A stretch of DNA of 64,000 bases, from the NCBI GenBank assembly GCA_016934535.1, contig JAFGSQ010000019.1, positions 6,873 through 70,872 of the forward strand, read 5' to 3'. Positions 16,149 to 25,088 of the stretch are shown here, in pieces; within the stretch, counting starts at the first letter, position 1, and every line of letters begins with the position of its first letter. Position numbers and translations under genes: made by a program. Source of the stretch: a candidate division WOR-3 bacterium (GTDB lineage: Bacteria > SDB-A). A model generated the notes under the pieces. That model was not told the DNA's origin. It worked only from the letters and a program-made list of their open reading frames with translations, and did no database searches.

Positions 16149-17834
16149 ATGATGAAAAACGCCCTCATGATCATTTTTCTTGTTTTCGCTTCTTGTCTTT
16201 ACGGAGCTGAATTGACTGTCAGGCCGGACAAATTAGAGACGGTTGTCGCCGGATCCTGTATTTTTTCTGTTGAAATAAAGACGTCGGGTTCCGAAATTCT
16301 GACGGATATTCAAATTGACGCAGACAAAACATTTCAGCTGTCAATGCCGTCGATCTCAACGAGCACAATAATTGTCAACGGCCAAAAAAGTTCTTTTCAT
16401 ATTTACGCTTATTCAATCTACCCGATATCCGGCGGTACTTACACAATATCCGTAAAAGCAGTCGTCTATGACGGAAAAACAACAAGAAATATAACAGGAA
16501 CTCTGCCGGTTTTTGTCAAAGGAGACTCGGTTCCTCTTTATTCATACGACAGGACAAGCTCAGGAATACCGGTTTTGACGGCTATAAATCCCGTCAAGAT
16601 GGCAATGACTGTTAGCGATCCTGAACCCTACGTCAACGAACAGCTGGTCGCCGAACTTTCGATTTACTCGAAATTCAAACTTTTAAAATACCCGGACTTC
16701 ATTTATTATCCCTCCTTCAATGGATTCTGGACCGAGACCGGCGACAGTTATTTCACGGCATCTCAAATACATACGGAATTCGGCACAGTTTATAAATACT
16801 CCGTCAAATGGATACTTTTCCCTGTTCAGGCTGGAACGGCAACTATCGGCGGTGCGGGGACCGAAATCGTCATTTCTTCTTACCCGTTGCTGCCGCGAAA
16901 ATTGAATCTGTATTCAGACTCCATAATTCTATTTGTCAAACCATTGCCGAATAATTGTGTGCCTGCTTCATTCAAGGGAAGCGTCGGTAATTATTTAATT
17001 TCCATGGAAGCTCCGCGGTATATTGACTCTACCGCTGAAATATGCGTCGTCGTTTCAGGAACCGGCAACATAAAAGGTATCGAAGAAATTGAGATCCCTG
17101 AAATAAATGGTGCGGACATATACTTCGCGTCTTCTGAAATCGAAATAGAATCACGGGAACCGCATCTAACGGGCAGAAAAATATACAGATGGACAATAAT
17201 ACCCTACTCTGACGAAGAGATAATCATTCCACCTCTGCAATTTTCCTATTTTGATCCTGATCTTTCCAGTTACGTCACGAGTCAAACACCTGTTTGCACT
17301 CTTGGGATCACAGGATGCGCGTCTTCATCACCTGTTCCGTCTCTGACAGACACCTTGCCCCTGAATTCTGAAATAAGCGTATTGAAATTCCCTGGCCTGC
17401 CTGACAAGGTCTTGTTTGCCGCCTTCGTTTTTTCTGCTTCAGTTTTCACTCTGGGTACCGCGCGATACCTCGCAAAAAACAGCAAAGTTTTTACAAGAAA
17501 AAGAAATCGCTCGAACAGATATAAAACATACTTGAAAAATGCCATCAAATACGCCCACGCAGAAGATTACGACAAGTCTTTTGACTTTCTTAAAAAAAGT
17601 CTTCAGTCGTTCTTTTCTGAAAAAGAATCGGAAAAAATGAGTTTGAAGGAAATTTCGGAAGCCGTTTTCGAACTGACCGGCGACAGATCCTACGAAGAAA
17701 TCTTTGCCAGGCTCGAAGAGATTGATTTCACTGAAAAGACGGCCGTAAAAAGCATAATCTACGACATCAAAGCAGTGGAGAGGCTTTATAAAAGAATCGA
17801 GAAAGCCGGAATTACAATCAGTCGACGGTTATAG
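16149..17834 (+). CDS. batD: BatD-family protein
   Basis: A 561-residue protein with a signal peptide (MMKNALMIIFLVFASCLYG), several periplasmic beta-sandwich domains of the BatD type (strands such as GTYTISVKAVVYDGK and ISMEAPRYIDSTAEICVVVSGTGN), one transmembrane helix (about 420-440, VLFAAFVFSASVFTLGTARYL) and a cytoplasmic helical tail. BatD lengths of 500-600 residues are usual. Either of two adjacent ATG codons could be the start. The 3' end overlaps the convergent comF gene by 17 bases, with no terminator between them. Confidence 0.88.
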   Translation: MMKNALMIIFLVFASCLYGAELTVRPDKLETVVAGSCIFSVEIKTSGSEILTDIQIDADKTFQLSMPSISTSTIIVNGQKSSFHIYAYSIYPISGGTYTISVKAVVYDGKTTRNITGTLPVFVKGDSVPLYSYDRTSSGIPVLTAINPVKMAMTVSDPEPYVNEQLVAELSIYSKFKLLKYPDFIYYPSFNGFWTETGDSYFTASQIHTEFGTVYKYSVKWILFPVQAGTATIGGAGTEIVISSYPLLPRKLNLYSDSIILFVKPLPNNCVPASFKGSVGNYLISMEAPRYIDSTAEICVVVSGTGNIKGIEEIEIPEINGADIYFASSEIEIESREPHLTGRKIYRWTIIPYSDEEIIIPPLQFSYFDPDLSSYVTSQTPVCTLGITGCASSSPVPSLTDTLPLNSEISVLKFPGLPDKVLFAAFVFSASVFTLGTARYLAKNSKVFTRKRNRSNRYKTYLKNAIKYAHAEDYDKSFDFLKKSLQSFFSEKESEKMSLKEISEAVFELTGDRSYEEIFARLEEIDFTEKTAVKSIIYDIKAVERLYKRIEKAGITISRRL

Positions 17835-18534
17835 CTGCAACAGCCGCGTATATACTTTTAGCCCCGCTTTTTTTCAAAACCCTGTGAGCTTCTTTTAAAG
17901 TCGCCCCGGTGGTCATGACGTCGTCTATCAATATTACGGTTCTGTCTCTCAAAAACCGGAATTCTTCACCTTCGGACATTTTTCCCTTCATGTTTTCAGC
18001 TCTTTCTTCCCTGTTCAATCCCATTTGATTTTTTTTCTTCCCCTTTAACTTGAGGACTTTGCGTCGGCATTCACCGTCCAGTAGCCGGGCGGCGGATTCC
18101 GCCATCAACCGTGCCTGGTTGAAACCTCTCTGCCTCAAACTCTTTCTCGAAGAAGGTACCGGCACAAAAACAACGGATTCCTCAAAAGCCGGTATTTTTT
18201 TTGACAGCTCCTCTCCCAATCTCTTAGCGAGTCTGGAATACCCGTTGAATTTCATGGCCAATATGCTTTCTTTAAGAGGGCTTCTGTAGGGCCCCAAATA
18301 GAACAAGCCGGCAAAAGGCAGTTTCAGTTTTTCTGCACAGTGCTGGCATTTGCCTTCACCGGGCAAGGGAAGAGAACAAAAAGGGCACTTGTCAAATATT
18401 CCGCACAGCTTCAGGCAATCATCGCAAAGAAAAACTTCTTCGTACCCGAGCATTTTACCGCAGAAGCGGCATTTGGAAGGCAGAAAAAATGAAAATACGG
18501 CAGAAACGAATCTTGCCGTGGAAGGGAATATCAT
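17818..18534 (-). CDS. comF: ComF-family phosphoribosyltransferase-like protein
   Basis: A 238-residue ComF homologue. Four CxxC pairs at residues 22/25, 37/40, 50/53 and 63/66 form the N-terminal zinc ribbons; the C-terminal phosphoribosyltransferase fold has the PRPP loop VILIDDVMTTGATLKEA (about 200-216) and the family motif RQRGFNQA. ComF proteins assist DNA uptake in competent bacteria but are widespread; no other competence gene is present here. It overlaps rodA by four bases and is the last gene of the mutL operon. Confidence 0.9.
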   Translation of the reverse strand: MIFPSTARFVSAVFSFFLPSKCRFCGKMLGYEEVFLCDDCLKLCGIFDKCPFCSLPLPGEGKCQHCAEKLKLPFAGLFYLGPYRSPLKESILAMKFNGYSRLAKRLGEELSKKIPAFEESVVFVPVPSSRKSLRQRGFNQARLMAESAARLLDGECRRKVLKLKGKKKNQMGLNREERAENMKGKMSEGEEFRFLRDRTVILIDDVMTTGATLKEAHRVLKKSGAKSIYAAVAAITVD

Positions 18535-19865
18535 TGTCCCGACGATGTCAGATTGAACAGAACGCCCAGCAAAAAGAACGACATCAACATCGAAGACCCT
18601 CCGTAGCTTATAAAAGGAAGAGGGATACCTACAATTGGCAGAGAACCGAGAGTCATCCCGACGTTCACTGTAATCTGAAAAGCGAAAAGACTGCTTATTC
18701 CTATTATCACCAGATGCTGACTCATTGCTTTGGTTTTGTACGCGAGAGTGATGGTTCTGACCAAAAACAGAAAATACAAGATCAGCAGAAAAACAGATCC
18801 GACGAAACCGCTCTTTTTTGCTATTACAGGAAAAATAAAATCCGTGTGTTGTTCCGGAAGAAAAGACAATTCCCTTTTTTCAAGATGCAGGATACCCTCT
18901 CCCCATATTCTTCCGGATCCTATGGCCATCTTCGATTGAAGTATATGCCATCCGGCTCCGGTTGGGTCTTCGTTGGGATCAATAAATGTCATTATCCTTT
19001 TTCTCTGATACTCTTTCAGAGTTCCATTCCATATGAGAGGAGCCGAAATCATCATGACAATATTCACAGTCAGCACAATGAAGACAACAGACCATTTTAT
19101 CCTGAAAATAACAAAAGTCGCAATCAGAACTGTGTACAAAGCCGCTATCAGCGCGGTATTGAGAACGGAATAGGAGTTTATAACAAGAAGAATAGCCAGA
19201 ATAACGGACACAAACGGCGAAATCAGGTAAACAATCGCCGTCAAACTTACACCGGAAAAGTACAACATTGTAAGAAAAATAAAAATGTAAATCACCGAAG
19301 TCCCAAGGTCCGGTTCCGCCATTACAATCAAAAAAGGCAGGAATGTTATGAGGAATGCTTCAAAAATTATCAGGGGATCGTTTGATTTGCGCCTTGTCGC
19401 TGCGGGAAGTTTGTAAAACTTGTCTTTTTTTGAATGTTTCCATTTCAAAAAATTTCTTTTGACCGCGTCATAAAAACTGTATCTTTCTGAAAGATACCTT
19501 GCCAAAGCAAAAATCAGACCCAGCTTGGCTATGTCCGACGGCTGAGCTTTAAAAAGTCTGAAATCTACCCACCTGTTCGCCTGTCCCGCGCCCAAACCCG
19601 GAATGAGGGGAAAAAGAAGAAAAAGGACAGTCAGAGCGTAGAATATGTATGAATACGACATGACAAAAGACATTTTAAGATTCAACGAAATCAAGAACAT
19701 CACGACAATCGACACGGCTATCCAAATTATCTGTTTGAGTAAAAATGAAGGCCCCGCCCACAAAGTAGCCTGATTCAGAGCGAACAATCCGAACAGTATT
19801 ATCAGGGCTGTTACTGTTATCAGCGCGGCGTCGGGCGCGTTTTTTTCTTTTACTTTATAATCCAT
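18531..19865 (-). CDS. rodA: SEDS peptidoglycan glycosyltransferase RodA
   Basis: A 444-residue polytopic membrane protein of the FtsW/RodA/SpoVE family, with about ten hydrophobic segments and the signatures WVDFRLFKAQPSDIAKLGLI, MAEPDLGTS and the C-terminal GIPLPFISYGGSSML. These mark the rod-shape elongation polymerase. The ATG at 19865 (with GGAAAG upstream) is chosen over an in-frame start at 19922 that lies deeper in miaA. It overlaps miaA by 11 bases. No penicillin-binding partner gene is nearby. FtsW is the alternative, but RodA is favoured by the QPSDIAK block. Confidence 0.88.
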   Translation of the reverse strand: MDYKVKEKNAPDAALITVTALIILFGLFALNQATLWAGPSFLLKQIIWIAVSIVVMFLISLNLKMSFVMSYSYIFYALTVLFLLFPLIPGLGAGQANRWVDFRLFKAQPSDIAKLGLIFALARYLSERYSFYDAVKRNFLKWKHSKKDKFYKLPAATRRKSNDPLIIFEAFLITFLPFLIVMAEPDLGTSVIYIFIFLTMLYFSGVSLTAIVYLISPFVSVILAILLVINSYSVLNTALIAALYTVLIATFVIFRIKWSVVFIVLTVNIVMMISAPLIWNGTLKEYQRKRIMTFIDPNEDPTGAGWHILQSKMAIGSGRIWGEGILHLEKRELSFLPEQHTDFIFPVIAKKSGFVGSVFLLILYFLFLVRTITLAYKTKAMSQHLVIIGISSLFAFQITVNVGMTLGSLPIVGIPLPFISYGGSSMLMSFFLLGVLFNLTSSGQ

Positions 19866-20772
19866 TGTCTTTCCAGTGTTCCATTGCTCTTTCAGCCGAT
19901 TCAGAAACGCTAATATTATCACAATCTATCCAAAACACGTCCTTAATTTTTTTCAGCCACACAATCTGTTTTCTCGCGTACTGCCAGGTGAGGGTAGATA
20001 TCTTTTTGAGAGTTGTCCCAAAATCGGCGACTCCTTCATAATATTCGAGGGCTTCCCTGTAACCTATTGAATTCATCGGCCAGGTTTCGATTCCGTGTCT
20101 ATCCCTCAGAAGAGCGGCTTCTTCAGGCAAGCCTCCTTCAATCATTCTTCGGGCTCTTTTTTCTATTCTTTCCCTGAGTTTTCCGGCCGTCATTGTCAAT
20201 CCGACATACTGAGCACTAAAAGTATTTTCCTTTTTTTTTTCTTTCCAAAGCGTCCTCATCGGTTTGCCTGTCTGATAATAGATTTCGAGCGCTCTAATTA
20301 TTCTAACGGCGTCATTCTTATGTATTGACATAGCAGATTCACGGTCGAACCGACCGAGTTCGGTCCAAAGTTTTTCAAGTCCCTCTTTTTTTATCCTTTC
20401 TTTCAGTTGTTTTCTCAGTTCGACGTCGACAGGCGGAGCGTCAAACAGGCCTTCGAAAAGGGCTCTCAGATAAAGACCGCTTCCGCCTTCGGCAAGGGGA
20501 TTCCCTTTTTTAAAAGTTAAAATTTCAAATGCCCGTCCGGCAAACTCTTTCGCCGAAAAAATTTCGCTGGGCTCGCATACGGCGACCATTTCGTAGGAAA
20601 ATTCTTTTATTTCTTTCTCTCCGGGAGAAGCGCTTCCTATTGTCAGCCCTTTGTATATCTTTCTCGAATCGGCGCTGATTATGTAATCGGCAAAACCCCT
20701 TTTCACAGCAGTCTCGGCGACTTCAGTTTTCCCGACAGCAGTCGGGCCGACAATCACCGGTACGATTTTCAT
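19855..20772 (-). CDS. miaA: tRNA dimethylallyltransferase
   Basis: MiaA transfers a dimethylallyl group to A37 of tRNAs that read U-starting codons. From the ATG at 20772 the protein has 305 residues, Walker A GPTAVGKT at residues 9-16, SADSRKIYKGLTIGSASP, the substrate loop GGSGLYLRALFEGL and the C-terminal block SIGYREALEY with TWQYARKQIVW. A longer frame to 20862 is rejected because translation from 20772 puts the P-loop at the usual position. The start overlaps the mutL stop (ATGA), the classic mutL-miaA linkage. Confidence 0.95.
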   Translation of the reverse strand: MKIVPVIVGPTAVGKTEVAETAVKRGFADYIISADSRKIYKGLTIGSASPGEKEIKEFSYEMVAVCEPSEIFSAKEFAGRAFEILTFKKGNPLAEGGSGLYLRALFEGLFDAPPVDVELRKQLKERIKKEGLEKLWTELGRFDRESAMSIHKNDAVRIIRALEIYYQTGKPMRTLWKEKKKENTFSAQYVGLTMTAGKLRERIEKRARRMIEGGLPEEAALLRDRHGIETWPMNSIGYREALEYYEGVADFGTTLKKISTLTWQYARKQIVWLKKIKDVFWIDCDNISVSESAERAMEHWKDNGL

Positions 20773-22463
20773 TTTGTCCTTCCGAATCTTTTTTCCAATT
20801 CCCTCGTAGTTATTCGTACAATAGTCGGCCTTCCGTGCGGACAAACGTGCGGACAACGGCAAAGAAACAATTTCCCGATCAGGCTCTCTATTTCAGACGG
20901 CTGAAGCCTGTCTCCAGCACGAATGGAAGCCTTGCAAGCTATCGCCCGGGCTGTCTTTTCTGCGGTGTCGTTTTTCCCGTTCTGAGAAAGTATGTCCTTT
21001 ACAAGAGAAGAAATTTCCCGGGGTGAATTGTTTTCTATACCGGACGGGACTCCTTCCACTGAAACAGCATGACTTAACAGTTTGACGCGGAATCCGGCTG
21101 AATACAGCATGTCCCCTTTTGTTTTTTCGAACTTGTCCCAGAGTTCATCGTTTAAATTCACTATTACGGGGAACAAAAGATTCTGAACTGTCAGATCTTT
21201 GTTGAAAAGGATTTCCTCGTACAGAATTCTCTCGGCGGCGGCGTGCTGATCTATCAGCATTATGCCTCCTTTAGTCTCTGCAATTATGTACGTGTCATGT
21301 ATCTGGAAAAAAGCCGCGCCTGAGATTGCTATTTTTTCCGGATTATAAAATACTGTTTCCGGTTCCTTAAGAATTTCGAAAATCTCACTTTCGCCGGTAT
21401 TTATTATGGCTGTTTCCTGAGTTTTTTCACTTGCAGGAGAGTCGTAGGAATCATTGAACGCTGTTTTTGACGATTTATAAATCCGGGCGGGAGATATAGC
21501 GTTTGAAACTGCTCTTTTTATTTCTCTGAAAACAAATCCCGGATCACTGAATTTCACATTCTCTTTTGAAGGATGGACGTTGACATCAACAAGGGAAGGA
21601 TCTATTTCAACGAAAACTGCAAACAAAGGAAGTCTGTCAAAAACCAGAGGTCCGTACCCGATCCTCACAGCGGCGCTGAGGCTTTTGTCTGTCACCGCCC
21701 TTTTGTTGACGAATAACGGACTGAACGGCTTTTTCGAAGCGATCGAGGGTTCTCCGAGAATTCCGTGAACCCTGAGATCGGGCAGTGCATGTTCAAACGG
21801 GACGAAATGATCGCGCAGGTCGCCTGAAAAGAAAGCGCAGTATCTTTCGATGATGTCGTCCTCAGGGGAAACGGATAAAGGCTTTTTCCCTTCGTCGTTC
21901 CACAAAAAACTGACACCGGGATTGGAAAGACAGAGGCAGGCAAACGCTTTTTTCGCCCGAAGAGCTTCTCCTGAAGCCGTTTTAAGAAATTTCCTTCTGG
22001 CCGGGACGTTAAAAAAAATGTCCTGAACTTTGACAGACGTCCCCTTCCGGAATACAGAAGGAAATGTCTCCGTTATTTTTCCTCCTTCGGCGGTCAGGGT
22101 GAAGCCTGACAAACCTTGTACGGAACTGGTCAGTTCGAACCTTGAGACCGAGCAAATTGAAGCGAGAGCTTCACCCCTGAAGCCGTACGATTCGAGCTCG
22201 AAAAGGCAATCAAAACTGTCTATCTTGCTCGTCGCATATCTGGTCACGGCGAGTTCCATGTCTTCGGGAAGTATTCCGTCTCCGTCGTCTTTTACCAGTA
22301 TCTTTCCTAATCCGCCGTTTTCGAGAAAAACTTCAATTTTTAAAGCGCCTGAGTCTATGGAATTTTCCACGAGTTCTTTGACGACCGAATGAACTCCGCC
22401 AAGAACTTCTCCGGCGGCTATCTTCGAGACGAGATAACCGTCGAGTTTCTTTATATTTCCCAT
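20769..22463 (-). CDS. mutL: DNA mismatch repair protein MutL
   Basis: A 564-residue MutL. The GHKL ATPase domain has KIAAGEV, ELVENSIDSGA, DDGDGI and GFRGEALASI in the first 110 residues. The C-terminal domain has the endonuclease metal motif LIDQHAAAERILYE and the later CPHGRPT site, so this is the nicking type of MutL found in organisms without MutH. No mutS is in the window. It is 6 bases after a small TPR gene and couples to miaA downstream. Confidence 0.95.
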   Translation of the reverse strand: MGNIKKLDGYLVSKIAAGEVLGGVHSVVKELVENSIDSGALKIEVFLENGGLGKILVKDDGDGILPEDMELAVTRYATSKIDSFDCLFELESYGFRGEALASICSVSRFELTSSVQGLSGFTLTAEGGKITETFPSVFRKGTSVKVQDIFFNVPARRKFLKTASGEALRAKKAFACLCLSNPGVSFLWNDEGKKPLSVSPEDDIIERYCAFFSGDLRDHFVPFEHALPDLRVHGILGEPSIASKKPFSPLFVNKRAVTDKSLSAAVRIGYGPLVFDRLPLFAVFVEIDPSLVDVNVHPSKENVKFSDPGFVFREIKRAVSNAISPARIYKSSKTAFNDSYDSPASEKTQETAIINTGESEIFEILKEPETVFYNPEKIAISGAAFFQIHDTYIIAETKGGIMLIDQHAAAERILYEEILFNKDLTVQNLLFPVIVNLNDELWDKFEKTKGDMLYSAGFRVKLLSHAVSVEGVPSGIENNSPREISSLVKDILSQNGKNDTAEKTARAIACKASIRAGDRLQPSEIESLIGKLFLCRCPHVCPHGRPTIVRITTRELEKRFGRTK

Positions 22464-22469
22464 TTCAGA

Positions 22470-22931
22470 TCAAATCGCTTCTACGTCTCCGATTTGTTCT
22501 CTTACATGTTTTTTGTATTCTTCATCCTGTGATATTTCAAGGATCTTGTTGAGAAGAGCGAGAGCGTCGTCTTTCTGATTTCTTTCCGCGTAAAGGGTTG
22601 CCAGATTCCTCATGGCATGAATATTCCTCGGATCCAGTTCAACAGCCGTCTGATAGGCGATTTCCGCTCTTTCAAACCAAATCTCGCTGTCAGTACTTTC
22701 TTCCCAGAGTTCTTCGAAGGTCAGGTCCTTGAGATATACCATTCCGTAAAGGACTCCGAGGTTGTAATGAGCTTCCGACGAACCGTTTTCCCCGGCTCTT
22801 TTGAAAAGTTCTTCCGCTTCCTTGTACCTGTTCTCTTCTGTTAAAAGCAGACCCAGGTTTATCATTGCGTCAGTATCTCCGGGATTCTTTCCCAATCTTT
22901 CTTCGAGTCCTCTTATCTCTTCAGACGGCAT
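22470..22931 (-). CDS. Small TPR protein
   Basis: A 153-residue soluble protein made almost wholly of TPR units (INLGLLLTEENRYKEAEELF, AHYNLGVLYG, AMRNLATLYAERNQKDDAL). No signal peptide or enzyme motif. It is the first gene of the mutL-miaA-rodA-comF operon, with GGAGAAA before its ATG and a good promoter about 60 bases upstream. Function unknown. Confidence 0.75.
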   Translation of the reverse strand: MPSEEIRGLEERLGKNPGDTDAMINLGLLLTEENRYKEAEELFKRAGENGSSEAHYNLGVLYGMVYLKDLTFEELWEESTDSEIWFERAEIAYQTAVELDPRNIHAMRNLATLYAERNQKDDALALLNKILEISQDEEYKKHVREQIGDVEAI

Positions 22932-22987
22932 TTTTTCTCCTTTTTTTTATGTCTAAAACCGCTTGTCCTTTCAAATTAATATTCTAT

Positions 22988-23016
22988 ATTATATGGGCTG
23001 ACGGAATTTTGCTCAA
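22988..23016 (-). promoter_or_regulatory. Promoter of the TPR-mutL operon
   Basis: On the minus strand TTGAGC (23011-23016), a 17-base spacer and a consensus TATAAT (22988-22993) lie about 57 bases before the TPR start. This promoter interleaves with the plus-strand promoter of the PHP gene. Confidence 0.55.
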
Positions 23017-23026
23017 GATGTATAAT
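22998..23026 (+). promoter_or_regulatory. Promoter of the PHP-radical SAM pair
   Basis: CTGACG (22998-23003), a 17-base spacer and consensus TATAAT (23021-23026) lie about 53 bases before the PHP start. Most of this promoter overlaps the divergent promoter of the mutL operon. Confidence 0.5.
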
Positions 23027-23078
23027 TTCAATCTCTAAAAAAGCGGCTCTTTGGAACTATTCGAAACAAAGGATTTTG

Positions 23079-23735
23079 ATGAACGCAAAAATAAAGGTTG
23101 AAACTCACCTTCACACGGAAGTTTCAAAAGACGGAAAAATAAGATTGAAGGACATTGTCCGCGCGATAGAATCCGGTATAATAGATAAAGTTATCGTAAC
23201 GGACCACGACGAGACTTCAAACGCGCTGTTTTTCGCCGGAAAATTCCCTGAGAACATCTTCCCCGGCGAAGAGGTCATGACACTGTCGGGTGAACTCCTT
23301 CTCTTATTCGTCAAAGAAAAAATACCCGGAGGACTTAGCCTGTCAAAGACACTGGAAATTGCTAAAGAACAGGGATGCTTCATAACTATACCTCATCCTT
23401 TTGACAGGTTCAGGAACTCGAGAATAAAAGACGCCATAGAAGAGGCCTCTCAGGCGGCGGACGCTATAGAAATATTCAATTCAAGATGTCTGCTGGCCTC
23501 CGACAATGAAAAAGCCCGGATTTACGCCCTCGGAAAAGGTTTTTTTTTCACCGCGGGCAGTGATGCTCACGTCCCCTCGGAGATTGGCACGAGCGGCCTT
23601 TTGATGCCTGACTTCAAGGACTCAGTTTCATTCAGGGAATCCCTGAAACGTGCGGAAGTTTTCGGCAAACTCAGCCCTTTTTTGGTGCACGCGCTTTCCA
23701 CATGCGAAAAATGGCGAAAAAAAACCCGTTCCTGA
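23079..23735 (+). CDS. PHP-domain metal-dependent phosphoesterase
   Basis: A 218-residue PHP protein with the four family motifs carrying metal ligands: HLHTEVSKDG (residues about 10-19), TDHDE (about 44-48), IPHPFDRF, and GSDAHVPSEIG near the C-terminus. PHP proteins of this size hydrolyse phosphate esters such as nucleoside bisphosphates or histidinol phosphate; the substrate is not evident. The ATG at 23079 has AAAGGA upstream. It overlaps the radical SAM gene by 34 bases. Confidence 0.85.
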   Translation: MNAKIKVETHLHTEVSKDGKIRLKDIVRAIESGIIDKVIVTDHDETSNALFFAGKFPENIFPGEEVMTLSGELLLLFVKEKIPGGLSLSKTLEIAKEQGCFITIPHPFDRFRNSRIKDAIEEASQAADAIEIFNSRCLLASDNEKARIYALGKGFFFTAGSDAHVPSEIGTSGLLMPDFKDSVSFRESLKRAEVFGKLSPFLVHALSTCEKWRKKTRS

Positions 23736-24964
23736 AATCCGCAGTCAACGTCGGTATGATATGTCCTGGCGGGAACGCCGCGACTTTTTCCTCTCTCAGC
23801 CTTCACTACATGAAACAGGAACTGGCCGAAGAACCGGGCGTTTTCGCCGATTTCCTGTCAGAAGAAAAGGGCGTGCTAAAAGGTTTCGAAAGCGGTTTTG
23901 ATCTAGGTAAATTTGACGTTTTAGCCGTCACTGCCAGCTGGCCGGGAGATTTTTTCAGCCTCAGGAAAATCCTCGACGCGACTCCTCCTGAAAAACGCAG
24001 ATTCAGGATACTGTGCGGCGGGCCAGGCGTATTGACGGCGCCTCATTCGTTTCTCGGAATATGCGACGCAGTATTTTTCGGCGATGCGGACTATATTTTT
24101 ACAGACATCGTCGGAGACTTTTTGGCTGAAAAAACCGAAATGCCGTGGCTTATATTCGCCGGAGAAAAAAGAGCGCCGAAAATAAGGTTCAGCAAAATTG
24201 GAACAGGCAAAATGACACTGCCGGGAAATTCTTCAAGTTTCGGCGAGACCGGACTCGTCGAAATTTCCAGAGGGTGTCCATTTTCTTGCAGGTTCTGCTG
24301 GCTCAGCGGCGTGAGGAAAAATTTTCAACCCAGAGACACAGGAGAGATTCTCCGCGACGTGGAGAGTTTCCCTAAAGGAAAAATAGGCCTCGTCAGCGCG
24401 GCGTTTTTGAGCCACCCCGATATAACAAAAATCATTTCTGTTTGTCCTTCCGTCTCTCCACCCTCGTGCAGAGTAGATCTTGTCACTCCCGAAATATTAT
24501 CGCTCCTCGCTGAAAAAAATGTCAGAGCGCTAACACTCGCACCCGAGACCTGTTCGGAAAAGCTTTCAATTCAAATCGGCAAACCTTTCGACAAGAGAAA
24601 ATTCTTTGAAACGGTCAAATTCGCCGGATTGAAAGGAATAAGGAAAATAAAGCTTTACATGATGACTGGTCTTCCCGGAGCGTCCCAGGACGACGCAAAA
24701 GAGACAGTTGAAACTCTTTTTGAACTGGCGGCTCTGACTAAAATCAGAATTGAAGCTTCCTTCAGCCAATTCATACCGATGCCTTTTTCTGAATTCAATT
24801 CTATGCCCCTCGCCGAGGGGCAATGTTATTCAGACGAGATCAATACACTAAAAGACGGGCTTAAAAAATGCAGAATTGCTACGAGGTTTTCATCTGACAA
24901 AACACAGAAAAAAATTTTCGATCTTATAATAAACAGTCAAAAGTATGTGACATGGTCAAATTAG
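23702..24964 (+). CDS. Radical SAM protein with B12-binding-like N-terminus
   Basis: A 420-residue protein. The iron-sulfur CxxxCxxC motif CPFSCRFC sits at residues 192-199, followed by an LAPETCSEKL block and LYMMTGLPGASQDD typical of radical SAM proteins of the B12-binding class. The first 150 residues resemble a degenerate Rossmann cobalamin-binding domain (LCGGPGV, FFGDADYIF), but no DxHxxG motif is visible, so B12 binding is doubtful. The reaction is unknown. The start codon could be 23702 or 23711; neither has a clear ribosome site, as expected for an overlap with the PHP gene. Confidence 0.82.
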   Translation: MRKMAKKNPFLKSAVNVGMICPGGNAATFSSLSLHYMKQELAEEPGVFADFLSEEKGVLKGFESGFDLGKFDVLAVTASWPGDFFSLRKILDATPPEKRRFRILCGGPGVLTAPHSFLGICDAVFFGDADYIFTDIVGDFLAEKTEMPWLIFAGEKRAPKIRFSKIGTGKMTLPGNSSSFGETGLVEISRGCPFSCRFCWLSGVRKNFQPRDTGEILRDVESFPKGKIGLVSAAFLSHPDITKIISVCPSVSPPSCRVDLVTPEILSLLAEKNVRALTLAPETCSEKLSIQIGKPFDKRKFFETVKFAGLKGIRKIKLYMMTGLPGASQDDAKETVETLFELAALTKIRIEASFSQFIPMPFSEFNSMPLAEGQCYSDEINTLKDGLKKCRIATRFSSDKTQKKIFDLIINSQKYVTWSN

Positions 24965-25008
24965 ATATTGATCTTTTCAATTTATTCGCATGGATAAGTT
25001 ATATCGTG

Positions 25009-25037
25009 TTGATTTATGACAGCTTTAATATTATAAT
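25009..25037 (+). promoter_or_regulatory. Promoter of the secreted-protein gene
   Basis: TTGATT (25009-25014), a 17-base spacer and TATAAT (25032-25037) precede the coding sequence by about 50 bases. With the terminator at 26698 this marks a single-gene transcription unit. Confidence 0.6.
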
Positions 25038-25088
25038 CTATTATTAACCTTGTGCAATGTTGTACAACAAATAACAGGAGGTGCTATG

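Noticed and set aside
18489-19385. 298-codon plus-strand frame opposite rodA
   Set aside because: It lies wholly antisense to a gene with clear SEDS motifs and shows no domain.
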